A stretch of DNA of 64,000 nt from Trichopria drosophilae (lineage: Eukaryota > Arthropoda > Insecta > Hymenoptera > Diapriidae): assembly GCA_030407085.1 (NCBI GenBank), contig CM059584.1, positions 122,736,501-122,800,500 of the forward strand, given 5' to 3'. Shown here piece after piece: positions 12,500 through 24,800 of the stretch. Below the pieces are notes generated by a model. It saw only the letters and a list, made by a program, of their open reading frames with translations, did no database searches and was not told the origin of the DNA. The position numbers were made by a program, and so were the translations under genes. Within the stretch, counting starts at the first letter, position 1. Each line of letters starts with the position of its first letter.

Positions 12500-13190
12500 T
12501 AACTCGGCTACTAATTACGCAGGACCACAAAAAAAAATTTGTTTTAAGATCACTTGAATCAGAAATAGTGGATCTTATAAATTTTTGGCCGCTAAAAACA
12601 AATCTGTTATTCGATTTTACCCATCACGTCAGAATTTTAAGATAATTGATCCGAAATATATTCAAAAATGTATTGGCAATTTAAGGTTAGGATATGTGAA
12701 AAATCTGAAATGATGAGTTAACTTGGACAAAGAATTCGTTTTCAGCGACCAAAAATCTGTAAGCTTCTCCACTTCTGAATCAAGTTGTGTCAAAAAAGAA
12801 AAAATATTGCGGTCTTGTATTATTTTTTTCGAGAAGTACCTTCAGTGATTAATTACACAGGACCGCAGAACAATTAGAGGTACTGGATGTTACAGATTTT
12901 TTTCTGAAAAATATATTAATTTTTTTCTGAAAAATAAATTTATTTTTGGTGAAAAATAAATCAGTTGTCCAATTTGACACGTGACGTCAGATATTTCAAA
13001 TATCTTAACCTGAAATTGCCAAAAAGTATATTTTAGAATATATTTCGGATCAGATATCTTAAAATCCTGACGTAATGTGCCAAATTGAATAACGGATTCG
13101 TTTTCAGCGGCTAAAAGTCTATAAGATCCATTATTTTTTATTCAAACCAATCTGAAAAAACAAATTTTTTTGTAGTCCTGTGTTGCCAAT
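12500..13190. mobile_element. palindromic element, about 0.7 kb
   Basis: The arm 12,528-12,735 pairs with 12,955-13,175. Words shared in reverse orientation include TGGATCTTATA, GATCCGAAATATATTC and GGCAATTT.AGGTTA. A further partial copy of the outer part (ACAGGACCGCAGAACAATT) lies in the loop. Non-coding. Confidence 0.72.
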
Positions 13191-13497
13191 TGAGGTCATG
13201 ATATCTCATTTTGAGGCAAAATATACAGCGAATTAAACATGTTTATTACAAAAATTGGGATAATTATTGCATAGTTTTGATAAAAAAAAATTTTGTTATT
13301 TGACGGTCTAAAAAATGTCATATTCGAATCCGTCAAAGAGCATTTTCGGGACAACTGATCATTAATTTGAAGTCAAATTTCAACATGACGGATCCAAGAT
13401 GACAGGCAAAATTTTCATAGTTAATCGAATTAACATGAAATTTCGTAAAAAGTTGACCGCCAAAAAAAAAAAATCGACACATGACCGCTGCTGTACT

Positions 13498-13664
13498 TGG
13501 TGCAGGTTTGTTCAGTTCCTACATTTCATACACAAATGTGAATTATGGCACCATCTTCCTAAGCCGATCTGCAGCTCTCGCAAAAATCTTCCGATATGGC
13601 AACAATTTAGTAAAAATGCAATTCCGCCCGTTCAATAATAAATGAAAAAAAAAGAAAGAAAAAT
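13498..13664 (+). mobile_element. SINE body copy, head missing
   Basis: Shares TCCTACATTTCATACACAA, GATCTGCAGCTCTCGCAAA and the A-rich tail with the longer copy at 51,575. The tRNA-like head is absent or degraded here. It ends in an A-rich run with AAAGAAAGAAAAA. Confidence 0.75.
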
Positions 13665-16600
13665 GGTTTCTTATGTATTTTTGTCTCTTGATTCCGGATA
13701 TGCTAATAAAAAATGGGGGTCGGACATATTTTGGTAGCAATCTTGTAAACACCCGGGAAAACCATGTTTTTTCATTTTTTTTCACTTGCCCTGAAAAATT
13801 AGGGTCGTACAAAAAAAATGTTTGTTTTTACCGTACTCTCAACAGTAAGGCCCTAAAACAAGGACGAATATGAGAATAACCGGCACGAAGCTTGTAATAG
13901 ATGTCCATGCCCACTAGAAGGCATATCGTTCTGTTCATAATAATCATATCACGTATAGACAGTGTTACATTCCTTTTTAATAAATAAAATCGGAAATCAT
14001 AGTTTTGAAATTGATTTTATACAATCGAACAGTATCAAAAAGTAAGCATAACCAAGAGAAAGCAATAAAGAAAAGGGTGATGTTAAGCGAACATATCTAG
14101 AGAGAAAAAGAGCGACATGAAGCATTGGTGTAGGAAATGAAAGCTCGCAAGAGGGGACGAGTGCTAGATAAACAAAAGTAGAGAAATGAAGCAGGGGTGC
14201 TCGAGAATCTACGAGATCGCGATTAGCCCTCTATGCTTATCCGGGGGACTCGGGGGATGACCACGAAGGCCACCACTGAGTGCTTGCTCGAGCACTCCCT
14301 AATTGTTAAGCGACCGCACCCTAGGCACACATTGTTCATCATCCCTCTTAGCGTTCGTCATACACAAGTACGACTTTCAGGCAGGTACAATTCTTCCAAC
14401 GTAGAACAGCGTCAATTTCATCCCCCCAAATTTTCATATCGACGAGCCTCAGATGCTGGGTACTCAAACGAACATCCCTTTTGGCAAGCTTCATCCTTCA
14501 TGACAGGATGATCTATAAGATTCGCGCTCTAACAGGTGGTGACGAAAAATTCCTGAAGTAATTGAAGAGTGACGGACGCGATGAGATGATAAGTTTAGCA
14601 CGACAATTCGCGTGGAACGATCGTTATCTGAAATAGTCAGGTGTGAAAAGGAATTATGCGAATCATCATGGGTGATGTATGGATAACCCTTGTACGTGAT
14701 GTCAAATAAATAAGCTTCAGACAATTTCGGAATTTGAATAGGCAGGATGTTTAATAGTTGGATTTATTCTAAATTGACAAAACCATTCTTATGCATTTTG
14801 TGGAAAACATTGCACTGTGTATCCAAACAACAGGGACCTTGTATTTATTTTTAAATTCCTGTATTTTTTTAATGTTTAAGTGTCAATAAACAAAAAAATA
14901 TTTCAAACAATTCTGTACTTTTTGAAGTCCTCTAAAAAGAAAATGTGAAGGTATAAAAAGCTTTGTTATGACTTAAAAGAAGGCCTGAACTATAAGAATC
15001 AAAAACGAAAAGTCATGTGAAAATTTACGTGCACCTAAATGTATTCAGTACCACTTAACTTATATTTGATACTTCAATGAAAATAACTGGGAATGTAGGC
15101 ATTGGTGGAAAACAATTCCCCTTAATCGATTGGCTAGAAATTTGTTACTCGAAGGTTTATGGGGTCGCTGATTACGAAACTGTCGTCGCGTTTTAAAAAT
15201 TCAAAATGATAGATCCAATATGGCGGACGAATTTGTTAAAAATCATATAAATCTGCTTCAAACCTTTTACTAGGAGTTTTTTATGAATGTCAACAATTAT
15301 TTTTTAATTTACCATTTCGAACATTTTTATTTGTTTGAAGATAAAACACAATGAAGAGAAAAGTTCAAAAAAACGCATTTCGGCAATTCTTGGTGCTTGT
15401 GGATGGTCAATTTTTTTATGTGTCAGCTTTTTGATAGTCCACTTTTCAACTGTCGATTTTATGATTTGTCTGCTTTTCGCCTGCATTCCGATTTTAAAGC
15501 AAATTTTAATACAATTTAAACATTTTTTCTTACGTGATTTAATTGACATCAGTTTTGATTTTAGTAAATATATTGCCATCTATCCCCGGTATATGTATTT
15601 TTCATGAGTTAATACAATAATGTAATGCATCTTCTTTATTCAAACTAAGCATTTGCTATACGTGAAAAATAATCGTTGTAAAAACGATTCTTATTTTTCA
15701 TCGGTATTGTCAAATTTATATTGTTTATACTTAAAGGTGGTGATTATTTTATGACTAATTCCGTCATATATTTGGATACATTTCAGTCTACAATATGTAA
15801 ATGCCTGAAGGTAAGAATGTATTAATTACATTGGGAAATTTATATCCCTTGACATTTTTTAAACATTCGCATTACTCCAAAAAGTACCAAACATTTGTAT
15901 TTCACTAAAAAAATTATTGCAACAATAATTGTGACCACAAGAATAAAAGACAATTTTATTATGATACTAAATCGCAGACCTAAGTGTCTCATATTACGTC
16001 AACACGTATATTATGTTTCGCCCTAAGTCGCCAGATTCTGTTATTTCCCTCTGGGAAAAAGATAATCGCATTTAGATGAATGGAAGTACCTATTGTATTT
16101 AACATTTCGTAGAAGAATCTTCTTTCATTATGAATTGAACAAGAAGTCTTGATATGTTTCCGTCAATTATAAATGGTACATTAGTGCAAATATCTAAATG
16201 ATACTAATACGTAGAAGGCAATGATTTTAATATAAATAAGAAAGGAATGAAATGATTTATTATGCATTGATATTTCATAATTATATAATTGACTGAAACA
16301 TACTAATACTTATTATATTTATTTGTTTTATACTTGCATCAGGATCTTGGACTAACTTCTACACAAACATTTTTGCAAATCCAATTTTTAGTGTTTCTGT
16401 GATATCACACGATTATTTTAAAACAAAAGAGAACAAAATTTGCGGAAGCAATTTTAAATAAACTCATTTTTCCTATGTTTGCCGGTTATTGTACAGTTTT
16501 AATAAATTAACGTCTATAAACTTTAAATCATCCATATCTTCCAATCGTCATAATTTCCAAATATTTTAATACAAGTTTTTTTCTATTAATTCGTTTGGTA

Positions 16601-16795
16601 GTCCTTAATTTAATACTTCAATTTTTAACTATAAAACTGGAGTACATCTGAGATTAAGTATACATTAATGCATATTTAGTGATCAGAAAATGGTAAGCGG
16701 AACAATATTTTTGTATTATCTACTGCCAAAATAGTTAACCCATTAGCGCATACGGCGGACCAGTGGTGCTATTTTGGACACACGCGATTTTAAAC
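13665..16795. other. non-genic DNA with a GC-richer island at 14.08-14.72 kb
   Basis: The segment 14,080-14,720 is clearly richer in G+C than its surroundings and contains a 92-codon frame (14,233-14,511) with no recognisable domain. It could be an upstream exon, 5' UTR or control region of Trpgamma. Around 15,150-15,240 is one copy of the dispersed GGCGGAC repeat. The remainder is AT-rich and unremarkable. Confidence 0.5.
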
Positions 16796-17265
16796 GTTAG
16801 AAGCAAACTTTGTTTATGAAAACTATGTACTCTATGGTTTTAAGGATCGCTGATAACGAATCCGAAATCAGAATTGCAAAATTTAAAATGGCTGATCCAA
16901 TATGGCGGTTTAAACGCAGAAATAATGTTTTTCAACGAACCAGTTGGACAAATCAACTTTCCAAATTTAGTTGATTAAAAATGGCGGACTTCAAGTAGTT
17001 AACTCTTACGCTGTCAATCGGAATTTCACAAAAATCGATGTATGTAAGCTTTTGAGGTCACGGATTACAAATCTGAAGTCAGAATTGCAAAATTCAAAAT
17101 GACTGATCCAAAATGGCGGACATCAAGAAGCTAACTTTTATATTGGCAATCGGAATTTTACAAAAATTGATGTATCTAAGTTTTTGAGGTCACGGATTGC
17201 GAATCTGAAGTCAGAATCGCAAAATTCAAAATGGCTGATTAAAAATGGCGGACATCAAGAAGTTG
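16796..17265 (+). repeat. dispersed repeat with a 132-bp tandem duplication
   Basis: The word ATGGCGGAC occurs at 16,981, 17,113 and 17,245, a period of 132 bp, each with the same preceding text (GAAGTCAGAATTGCAAAATT and TTTTGAGGTCACGGATT). A diverged copy starts at about 16,840. Related single copies occur at about 1.0, 15.2, 46.0 and 52.1 kb. Confidence 0.88.
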
Positions 17266-20061
17266 TATTAACGATATCTTTTCTCTCTTTGTATTCTGAA
17301 TCATTGTATTACATTACTTATTGTTTTCCCAGGAATTGTTTAAGATTATAAAAGTTCCGAGTTAAAACCATTAGCAAAATATTAGCTATTATAATATTTC
17401 GTTATGTGTCATTTATTTTAATAACGTAGGCAGTGTCATTTAGGAAGATATTATGAAAAAGCCATAAAACAAATTCAGATATCAACGATTAAAAAATCGG
17501 TCTTAGCATTTATTTGGCCCTTCCTGCGTTTTTCGTTTAGATATTTACTTTCTATCAAAGCTTCATATATAAAAAAGACATTAAAATTGCATGTGTATTA
17601 AAATTTTAATGTTCCCGGTTAATGTGATTTTTACGAAAGGTGAAAGATATTTCATAATCTACAAATGTATAGAATACATAGATAATTCAACAAATTTTAT
17701 AACGACGTATTATATTCTATATTAATTAATATTCCTGCCGTTTACAAGAAGCACCAAATTCGAAAATATTACATTACTTTAAAGATGTTAAAACAATGCT
17801 AACTATTTTGCTTTTTTTAAATGACTTTAGGAATGAAATAAAAACCATATTTTATAAAATAAAGAAAAGGAAAATCCCTGAAACTTTAACATCGGTACCA
17901 ATTAGCCGAAGGAATGTCTTTATTTGTTCCTGAGTCAGGGAAATAGACGACCAATGCTCTCCTGAATCTTCGGGTGGAGAGAGTCATCGTTCCATAAAAA
18001 TGCTATCGAGCGAATTGCTCCTCTGTCGTCGAGTCTTGATGTAATTTAATTTGTCTCGACTTCCCTCATAATGTTTTCATAAAAATTGATGGAATAAAGT
18101 GGACTTTATTGTTTGCGATATTTATCTATATTAGTTTTATTGCGTATAACTTGACACTTTTAATTAGAAAATAATTAATCCGTTATTAATTGTTGAATTC
18201 TGCATGTAGATTTATAATGCAATGAATTTCACGATCCTTTAAATAATATGTCGTTATAGTAATGGCCTCGAAATATGGCATAAAAGCCACGTGAGCTTTT
18301 TCGTTCTATTGCGAATTGTTTTTGAACGTCACAAAAGCTAAAATTGCATTTTGAAATAATATTAGGTAATTACGTGTTTGGAAGGCACTCTATTTATTCA
18401 AATTTTGCTAAGTTTAACGGATATATAATGTTAAAATTACTCCATTCGGCTATTAGTAAAATTTATATTTGCCCCACATACATTTAATCAGGATTTATAA
18501 ATGTTATCGTAGAATATCACAACTGAATTGAGGGAATCTAATGATAATGCTTTTGAAGAGTTTACATATAATTGTAAGACACATATAATTGTTATTAACT
18601 AAAAACGCTTGAGTAAATGTATTGTTCAGGACTAAGCATTATTTATAACTTTAATCAACTCCTGTGTTTGTTATTGCAGTTTTAAAAAATATTCAAATTC
18701 GTATTTGTATATCAGAATGACAACTTTTTTAATGTCGAAATTGCACTTCAACTAAGTGAGCCTGCGTTTGCAAACTCGCAAATATTTATTTGTATGACAA
18801 GTGCTTGTAACACTTGACATAATGCAAAGACTTTTAGACTCAGCGAAATGTTCTTATTTTATGCTAATAAGCCCAAAGCAACTATGTAAATTGTAGATAG
18901 TATGGATCACTGAATCACGCACAGGTGAAACATTTAGGCTAATGTTGAGTACTAAAATCTTTAGTATTTATCCATCAAATTATATTAGTTTAGTTCCAGG
19001 ATTCAAACATACCTACTCTACTCATCGTACATACATATTTAATGGTTAATGATATCCTTATTTAGAAATTATATAGTAAAATAAATGGTGTTGTTGTGTA
19101 GGATTGTCTATAATAAAAAATAAATAAACAGATCGGCTTTGTCCAACAATTTAATTTGTTGTAATTTTCCCTCGACGTTTCGAACAACTTCCGTTCATTT
19201 TCAAGAGATTCCTGCGGTCCACAATCAGCTTAATTTCATTGTGACTATGTAAAAATCTAACAGAATGTAAAACAAGTGTATTTCGTAAAATATTTGTAAT
19301 AGATTTTCTAAGATTATTACATATTAAAAAAACTTAATTTATATTTGTGTTCACCAAAATATCATTAATACTTTATATGGACATAAAATTGGGTTACATT
19401 ATTATCTAATTAGTATTTTTTTTTTGTTATTAATAATTATTATCTAATTAGTAACTACATCTATACCAATCATGTGGTTTAGATGTTGCTACGTAATTAG
19501 TAGTCCCTTAGTAGTTTTCTTTTTCGCGGAGAAAACTAATATGTAAGTAATTATTTAAAATGTAATTATAATTATAATAATCGGTGTAATGATGGATTGT
19601 AATTAAATAAACTATTACATTCATTATCCATAGATATAGTAACAAATAGATTTATTACCCAAACACAAAAAAGTGGTAAAATACCTACTGGACATCGACT
19701 TGATGAACGGTGTTGAAGTGTTATTCTTCATCCGTAAATACTTTTAGTACCGCTTATGAAAAACTAAGCGTAAAGCTCCTGTCATTAATATTATTTTCCC
19801 GTACTAAATAGTGTTGAGTCATTGAACTAAAAACTTATCTATTCTTCATTCTTATACCTTTGGTGACATATTTGACAAATTATTTAGACAACGATTTGAT
19901 AATGATGCTTGGATATAAATGATCCATTTTCTTTTATTATTTTGAATTAATACAAACAAAAGTATTATAAAATATAACTCTCAATTAAAAAATAATTATT
20001 ATATTAAGAAATAATTAAATAATTCTCGACCGGTGATATAAATTAACATCGGTAAAAAATT
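17266..20061. other. non-genic AT-rich DNA
   Basis: No gene. A short GC-richer segment at 17,880-18,070 has no open frame of note and could be a conserved control sequence. At 19,130-19,245 a segment containing CCTCGACGTTTCGAACAACT and TTCATTTTCAAGAG resembles the terminal motif of some insect retroelements; this is an impression only. Confidence 0.5.
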
Positions 20062-20537
20062 AGCGTCTAAGTAACGGTCACCATAATATATTTAAAAATG
20101 ACGTCTGAAAAGGCGCACATAAAAATCTCAAAAACAACAAATATCTTAAAAAATATACAAAAATATATATATATACAAAATAACATTTTGTTAAATACAG
20201 TCAATAAGATCCGTACTATATTTATTGAATGTAGAGGAACATTTGTTTTTAAAAACTTTAACAAAAGTCCATAACACTACAAATGAATGTTACAAACGTT
20301 TTTTTTTTGTACACCAACATTTTTAATTTTCATTCGTTTTTTTTACCATTATGATACTTTTCTGAAAAGGGCTACGAACTAGAGCCGAAAAAGTTAAATG
20401 TTGTTGTTTGTAATCTGTTTATATATAAGTCTTTTTAGACGTTTTTTAATATATTCGTTGTTGTTTTTGTGATTTTTATGTGCGTCTTTTCAGACGTCAT
20501 TTTTTTAATATATTATGGTGACCATAACTTAGATACT
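20062..20537. mobile_element. 476-bp palindromic element
   Basis: The left arm 20,062-20,165 and right arm 20,435-20,537 are inverted copies sharing TGGTGACC/GGTCACCA, GACGTCTGAAAAG and GCGCACATAAAAATC. The loop is AT-rich. No coding capacity. Confidence 0.82.
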
Positions 20538-21205
20538 AATTTATTTATCCATGTTAATAATTATTATATTACATAAAAATGAATGCTTCATTATCAAATG
20601 TGTTTTTTTTAAATTGTATCGATAAAGGTTTAATCCTATCTTTTTCATTTTCTAACGTTTTTAGCGTGGAATGTCTTCTTTAATTTCTTAATAATTTGAA
20701 TATTCGTCAGTATTTATGCCTTTTACTTGTTAATATAGTAACAGACCGGATAGTATCCGACAATATAAGAATAATTTTCTAAATAGAATAATTTGTATAA
20801 ATTCTCCTTTCAACTTAAACTTAAAACTTTTATAGTTTCAACACGTCTTTCTCACGAACAGAAACGAATTACGTTGGTGAAAAAATGATCGTTTTCTTTT
20901 TAAGAAAATTATCCATAAATAATGAAAAAATAGGATGAGAGATCACCTTTGCAAAATTGTGAATAAGGCTTAAAAAAATATAACTAACTATTCTTTATCC
21001 GGTATTCGCACGGCCTTCTACAACCAGTGGTATTGACTAACAATAAGCATTGTGGTCTATATAAAACAAGCAAGTGTAAACCAGCAGTTCTTCAACAAAT
21101 GGCTTAAAAACTTGTTCAAAGCTGATCAAAGCACTATCGAAATAAATATTTGTAGATAAAGATTTTCATATTAAAATAATTTTGACCTACACTCTTCCTA
21201 AATTT

Positions 21206-21383
21206 CTTAAAGTGAAAGTTGAGCCACTTTCTGATAAAAGTGACCTTTTCACTATTTTTAAAGTGGAAATTTCACTTTACTAATAGTGGATAGAAATCTA
21301 CCACTCTAATAAAGTGAAATTTCCACTTTATAATAGTGAAAAAGTCACCTTTAGCAGAGAGTGGCTCAACTTTCACTTTAAAA
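21206..21383. mobile_element. 178-bp near-perfect palindrome, AAAGTGAAA family
   Basis: CTTAAAGTGAAAGTTGAGCC at 21,206 pairs with the end at 21,383. The arms of about 75 bp match almost throughout and surround a short loop near 21,285-21,305. It lies about 340 bp before the first visible Trpgamma exon. The terminal text is shared with the larger element at 53.1-54.4 kb. Confidence 0.85.
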
Positions 21384-21721
21384 GTGTAATGAGTATTAAA
21401 TAAATGACAACTTATCATAAAATAATAAAAGTTATGTATTTTTAGATGAAACAATCGATATTCTCTAAATTGTTCTCAAAGTGTTTAGGATTGAATGCGT
21501 TATCGTTTACTAAATATTTTGCGATCTCTTAAACATTATTATGTAGCTATATTACTATTATTATATTAAATAATTTTTTATGTTGAAATTAATACGAGAA
21601 TGTTAAATTATACATTTACAGACATGATTCTATGTATAAAATACATATGAAATACATATATTTTGTTTCTGTTTACTTCGTGCTTATACTTTTTGTTCTT
21701 ACATAACAATGTTTTTTCCAG

Positions 21722-21852
21722 AGGCACAGTATCCACGGTATGATGGAGGAGGAGAACGTGATAAGGCCTCACCAAGAAATGGCCAGTCTTTCATTGGTGG
21801 AAAAAAAGTACCTTCTGGCAGTGGAACGAGGCGACGTAGCATCAGTCAGAAG
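21722..21852 (+). CDS. Trpgamma: Trpgamma exon 1 in window: N-terminus with likely start codon
   Basis: The acceptor is TTTTTTCCAG and the donor AG|GTAATT. Tandem ATGs at 21740 and 21743 begin [18 protein letters not shown], the usual N-terminus of insect TRP-gamma, followed by the first ankyrin helix ([18 protein letters not shown]). The exon is preceded by a splice acceptor, and the frame stays open for six codons before the ATG (RHSIHG), so an upstream exon exists. It could be purely 5' UTR or could add N-terminal residues. The exon ends after two bases of the Arg38 codon. Confidence 0.9.
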
Positions 21853-24800
21853 GTAATTCTTTGTTTGTACCTATGTAGTTTGTAAAAGTCACGTCTACGA
21901 TTAAAAAGAAAAATTATTTCGTAGATTTTGAAAAATACAATAACATTACAGAAGTTAAAGGCTAAGAACTATATGGACCAAATTTAGGAAGTGCATTGTA
22001 ATGAAAATAGTTTTTGACGATAATTTAATGTTCTGGAATTCTAAATACCTATAAGAAGAATTGTTAAAAGAAAAATGAGATAAAAATTCACTGTATAATG
22101 AGTGAAAACGTTCGTCATATAGTATTTAGATGACATGTAAACCAAATTCAGTCTAATGCTTTGAGAACATTTTTTATGTCCCTTTTTCCCTATTTTAAAA
22201 GTATGGAGAATGAATAATAGCGACGATCAAAACTGAATGTAAATTCATACTGAAATTTTAAGTCGAATCAATTTCACCCCTCGTTCCATCTAATGGAAGT
22301 TTACGGGGGGAAAACTGATTTTCATACTCCGAAGTAAGTTTCTCACTTCTTCATATTTCAGCAGTTTTGCAATTGTGTTTTGACACTTGACAAATTTCTT
22401 TTAAAGAACAGTGAAGAAATTAATCGCGTTTTATGTAAAAATGTAAGAAAAAATTATGTGTTCTGAATATTGTTTTATGAGTTTTATAGTTATAATTTGT
22501 ATTTATTTTATATCTGAGTTCATTATATCATGATTTCATTATTAACTATCATCATAAGTTGTCTGCAGCTTCTTCCGTCATTGCAAATGACATGCAAATA
22601 ATTTTTAAGCGTAAAGCATCATCAGTTAGATATGGCCATTCAACGGATTAACTTGGATGCGAATCGCTTTGCATGCACACTAATAAACTTCAAATTAATC
22701 TATCAAAATATATGTAATGATCTTTAGTTCTTAGTATTGAAAGTGGAATGATCCGAAATATAGAAAATAATTACAAGGGAAGCATTTAAAAAATTAATCA
22801 GATTAAAATTGTGGAAATACTTTTTTGTAATTAACTTCTCATTAAATAAAATTGAAATTCAGGTTTACGATCTACGCGAGCAATAAATTAATTGCTTTGC
22901 CTTTACACACCTTTCTCATGCATGTGCAAATTACCGAGATACGCGACGATTTTATTTGCCGGCGATCATCAGGAGATCGTATAAATTTTTTGCATATTTA
23001 CTTCAACTCTCAATTAATTATGGTCATAGACTTTTAGACTTTTAACAAATTTATTATTCTGATTTCTTATTTGTCAGTTATGTATAAAAAAATGCTATTT
23101 ACATTTACCTACCCTTAGACTCCATAACAAAATTTGCACATTTTGATAAATTTATATATACCATCTCTTACTGAGGTATTGAATTTGCTCGTTAGCGTAT
23201 ATGACATGTTTCCGAATGTTATGTCTCTGCTATATTCTATTTAGACAAGAAAGACAGCAAATATAAAATTCTTACTATTCATTTATCAAATAAGGAGCTC
23301 TAAAATTAGTCATGAGATCAAGGAATATTGAAGTTTAACAGATCATAATTTTTCTTTAACAGATCAAGGCTTAATTTCAGCCTAAAATTGTGCTAATTTT
23401 CTTAAATGAAGTCAATATTTACGCTCAAGAGCTTGTTTTTAGTTTTGGAAATTTACTTTTAGTCAATATTCAGGTTCGAAATAAGAATTCTCTAACTTAC
23501 ATGTGACAAGCTCGAAAAATTTGTCTTTAAGCATAAATCTCGACTAGAATTAAACTTTTCTGTCAGGAAGTAAGACTTTAAGCGCAAATATTGACTTAAT
23601 GTAAGAAAATTAGCTCAATTTTAGGCTGAAATTAAGCCTTTTAAAATGCTTAATTTGAGATGTAACACTTTTAAGATTTTTTTTTCTGTGATAATGGAGA
23701 TTCTAAATAAAATGTCACTCTGTAAATAATAGTCACGGGGATGAAAATGAATTAATTTATTGCATTAATAATCAGATGATTTCATTTCCACATAATTCTT
23801 AGCCAACAACTAAAGCCATTTTAAATTTAACTGGATTTAAACTTGTCTCCACTGCAAATTAAAATTCAAATAAGATTGAAACTAATGTCTGGTTGGTTTA
23901 TGAGCCTACTTAATTTTTAATTAAAAACAAAACATTTTACAGGATGTTAAAAAACGCACAGTCCGGAGACTCGGAATGTATGAACATCAACTGCGTCGAT
24001 CCTGTAGGAAGGTCTGCATTACTCATGGCCATTGACAACGAGAATTTGGAAATGGTAGAGCTACTTATCGAACATAAAGTAGACACCAAGGATGCTCTTC
24101 TTCATGCCATATCTGAAGAATTTGTGGAAGCTGTCGAGGTTCTTCTCGAACACGAAGAAACTCTGCATCGTATAGGGGAACCACATGTGAGAAAAATTAT
24201 TTCTAAACTTTTTTTTTAATCTGTTTTTTATGTTATTATTATTTATAGTTATAGTATTAATTAATGTTTTTTAATATTAACATTAATAGATTTACATATT
24301 TCCAAAATAAATTACTTTTAAATGTATTCGATTCCTTCATGGTATTCGAAACAAATGAAACTCACTAGTAATTTTCAACGTATTGAAAACTTGTAGTCAG
24401 TGTTATTAATTTATGTGAAATAACATGGTGGATGCACCCAAATTAAAGAGACGATTGAACTCAATTTGGATATGATCAAGCATTTAGGGGATAACTGTAG
24501 GTAACTGTATACATATATTCAAAAGTATACCTTATTTAGTAGTACCTTAACATATTTGCAAATTATATTGACACTCTTGAAAGGACGTAAGGTTTCAGAA
24601 ATAGGATCACCGGAAATTTTTACATATACCTTTATTACATATAAGGTGTCAACTTTAATACATATAAGGTTACAACAAGTGTCTTCCATTAAGATATCTT
24701 CCATTATAAAATCCCAAGTTAATGCTATTAACAACGTATGCAAATAATTTGCTGAAAATGTATGATTAGTGTACAAAACCCTAATTTTGTTACAAATATA

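Noticed and set aside
20160..20185. Microsatellite ATATAT as a separate feature
   Set aside because: A short run within the loop of the palindrome at 20,062-20,537 and not unusual for this base composition.
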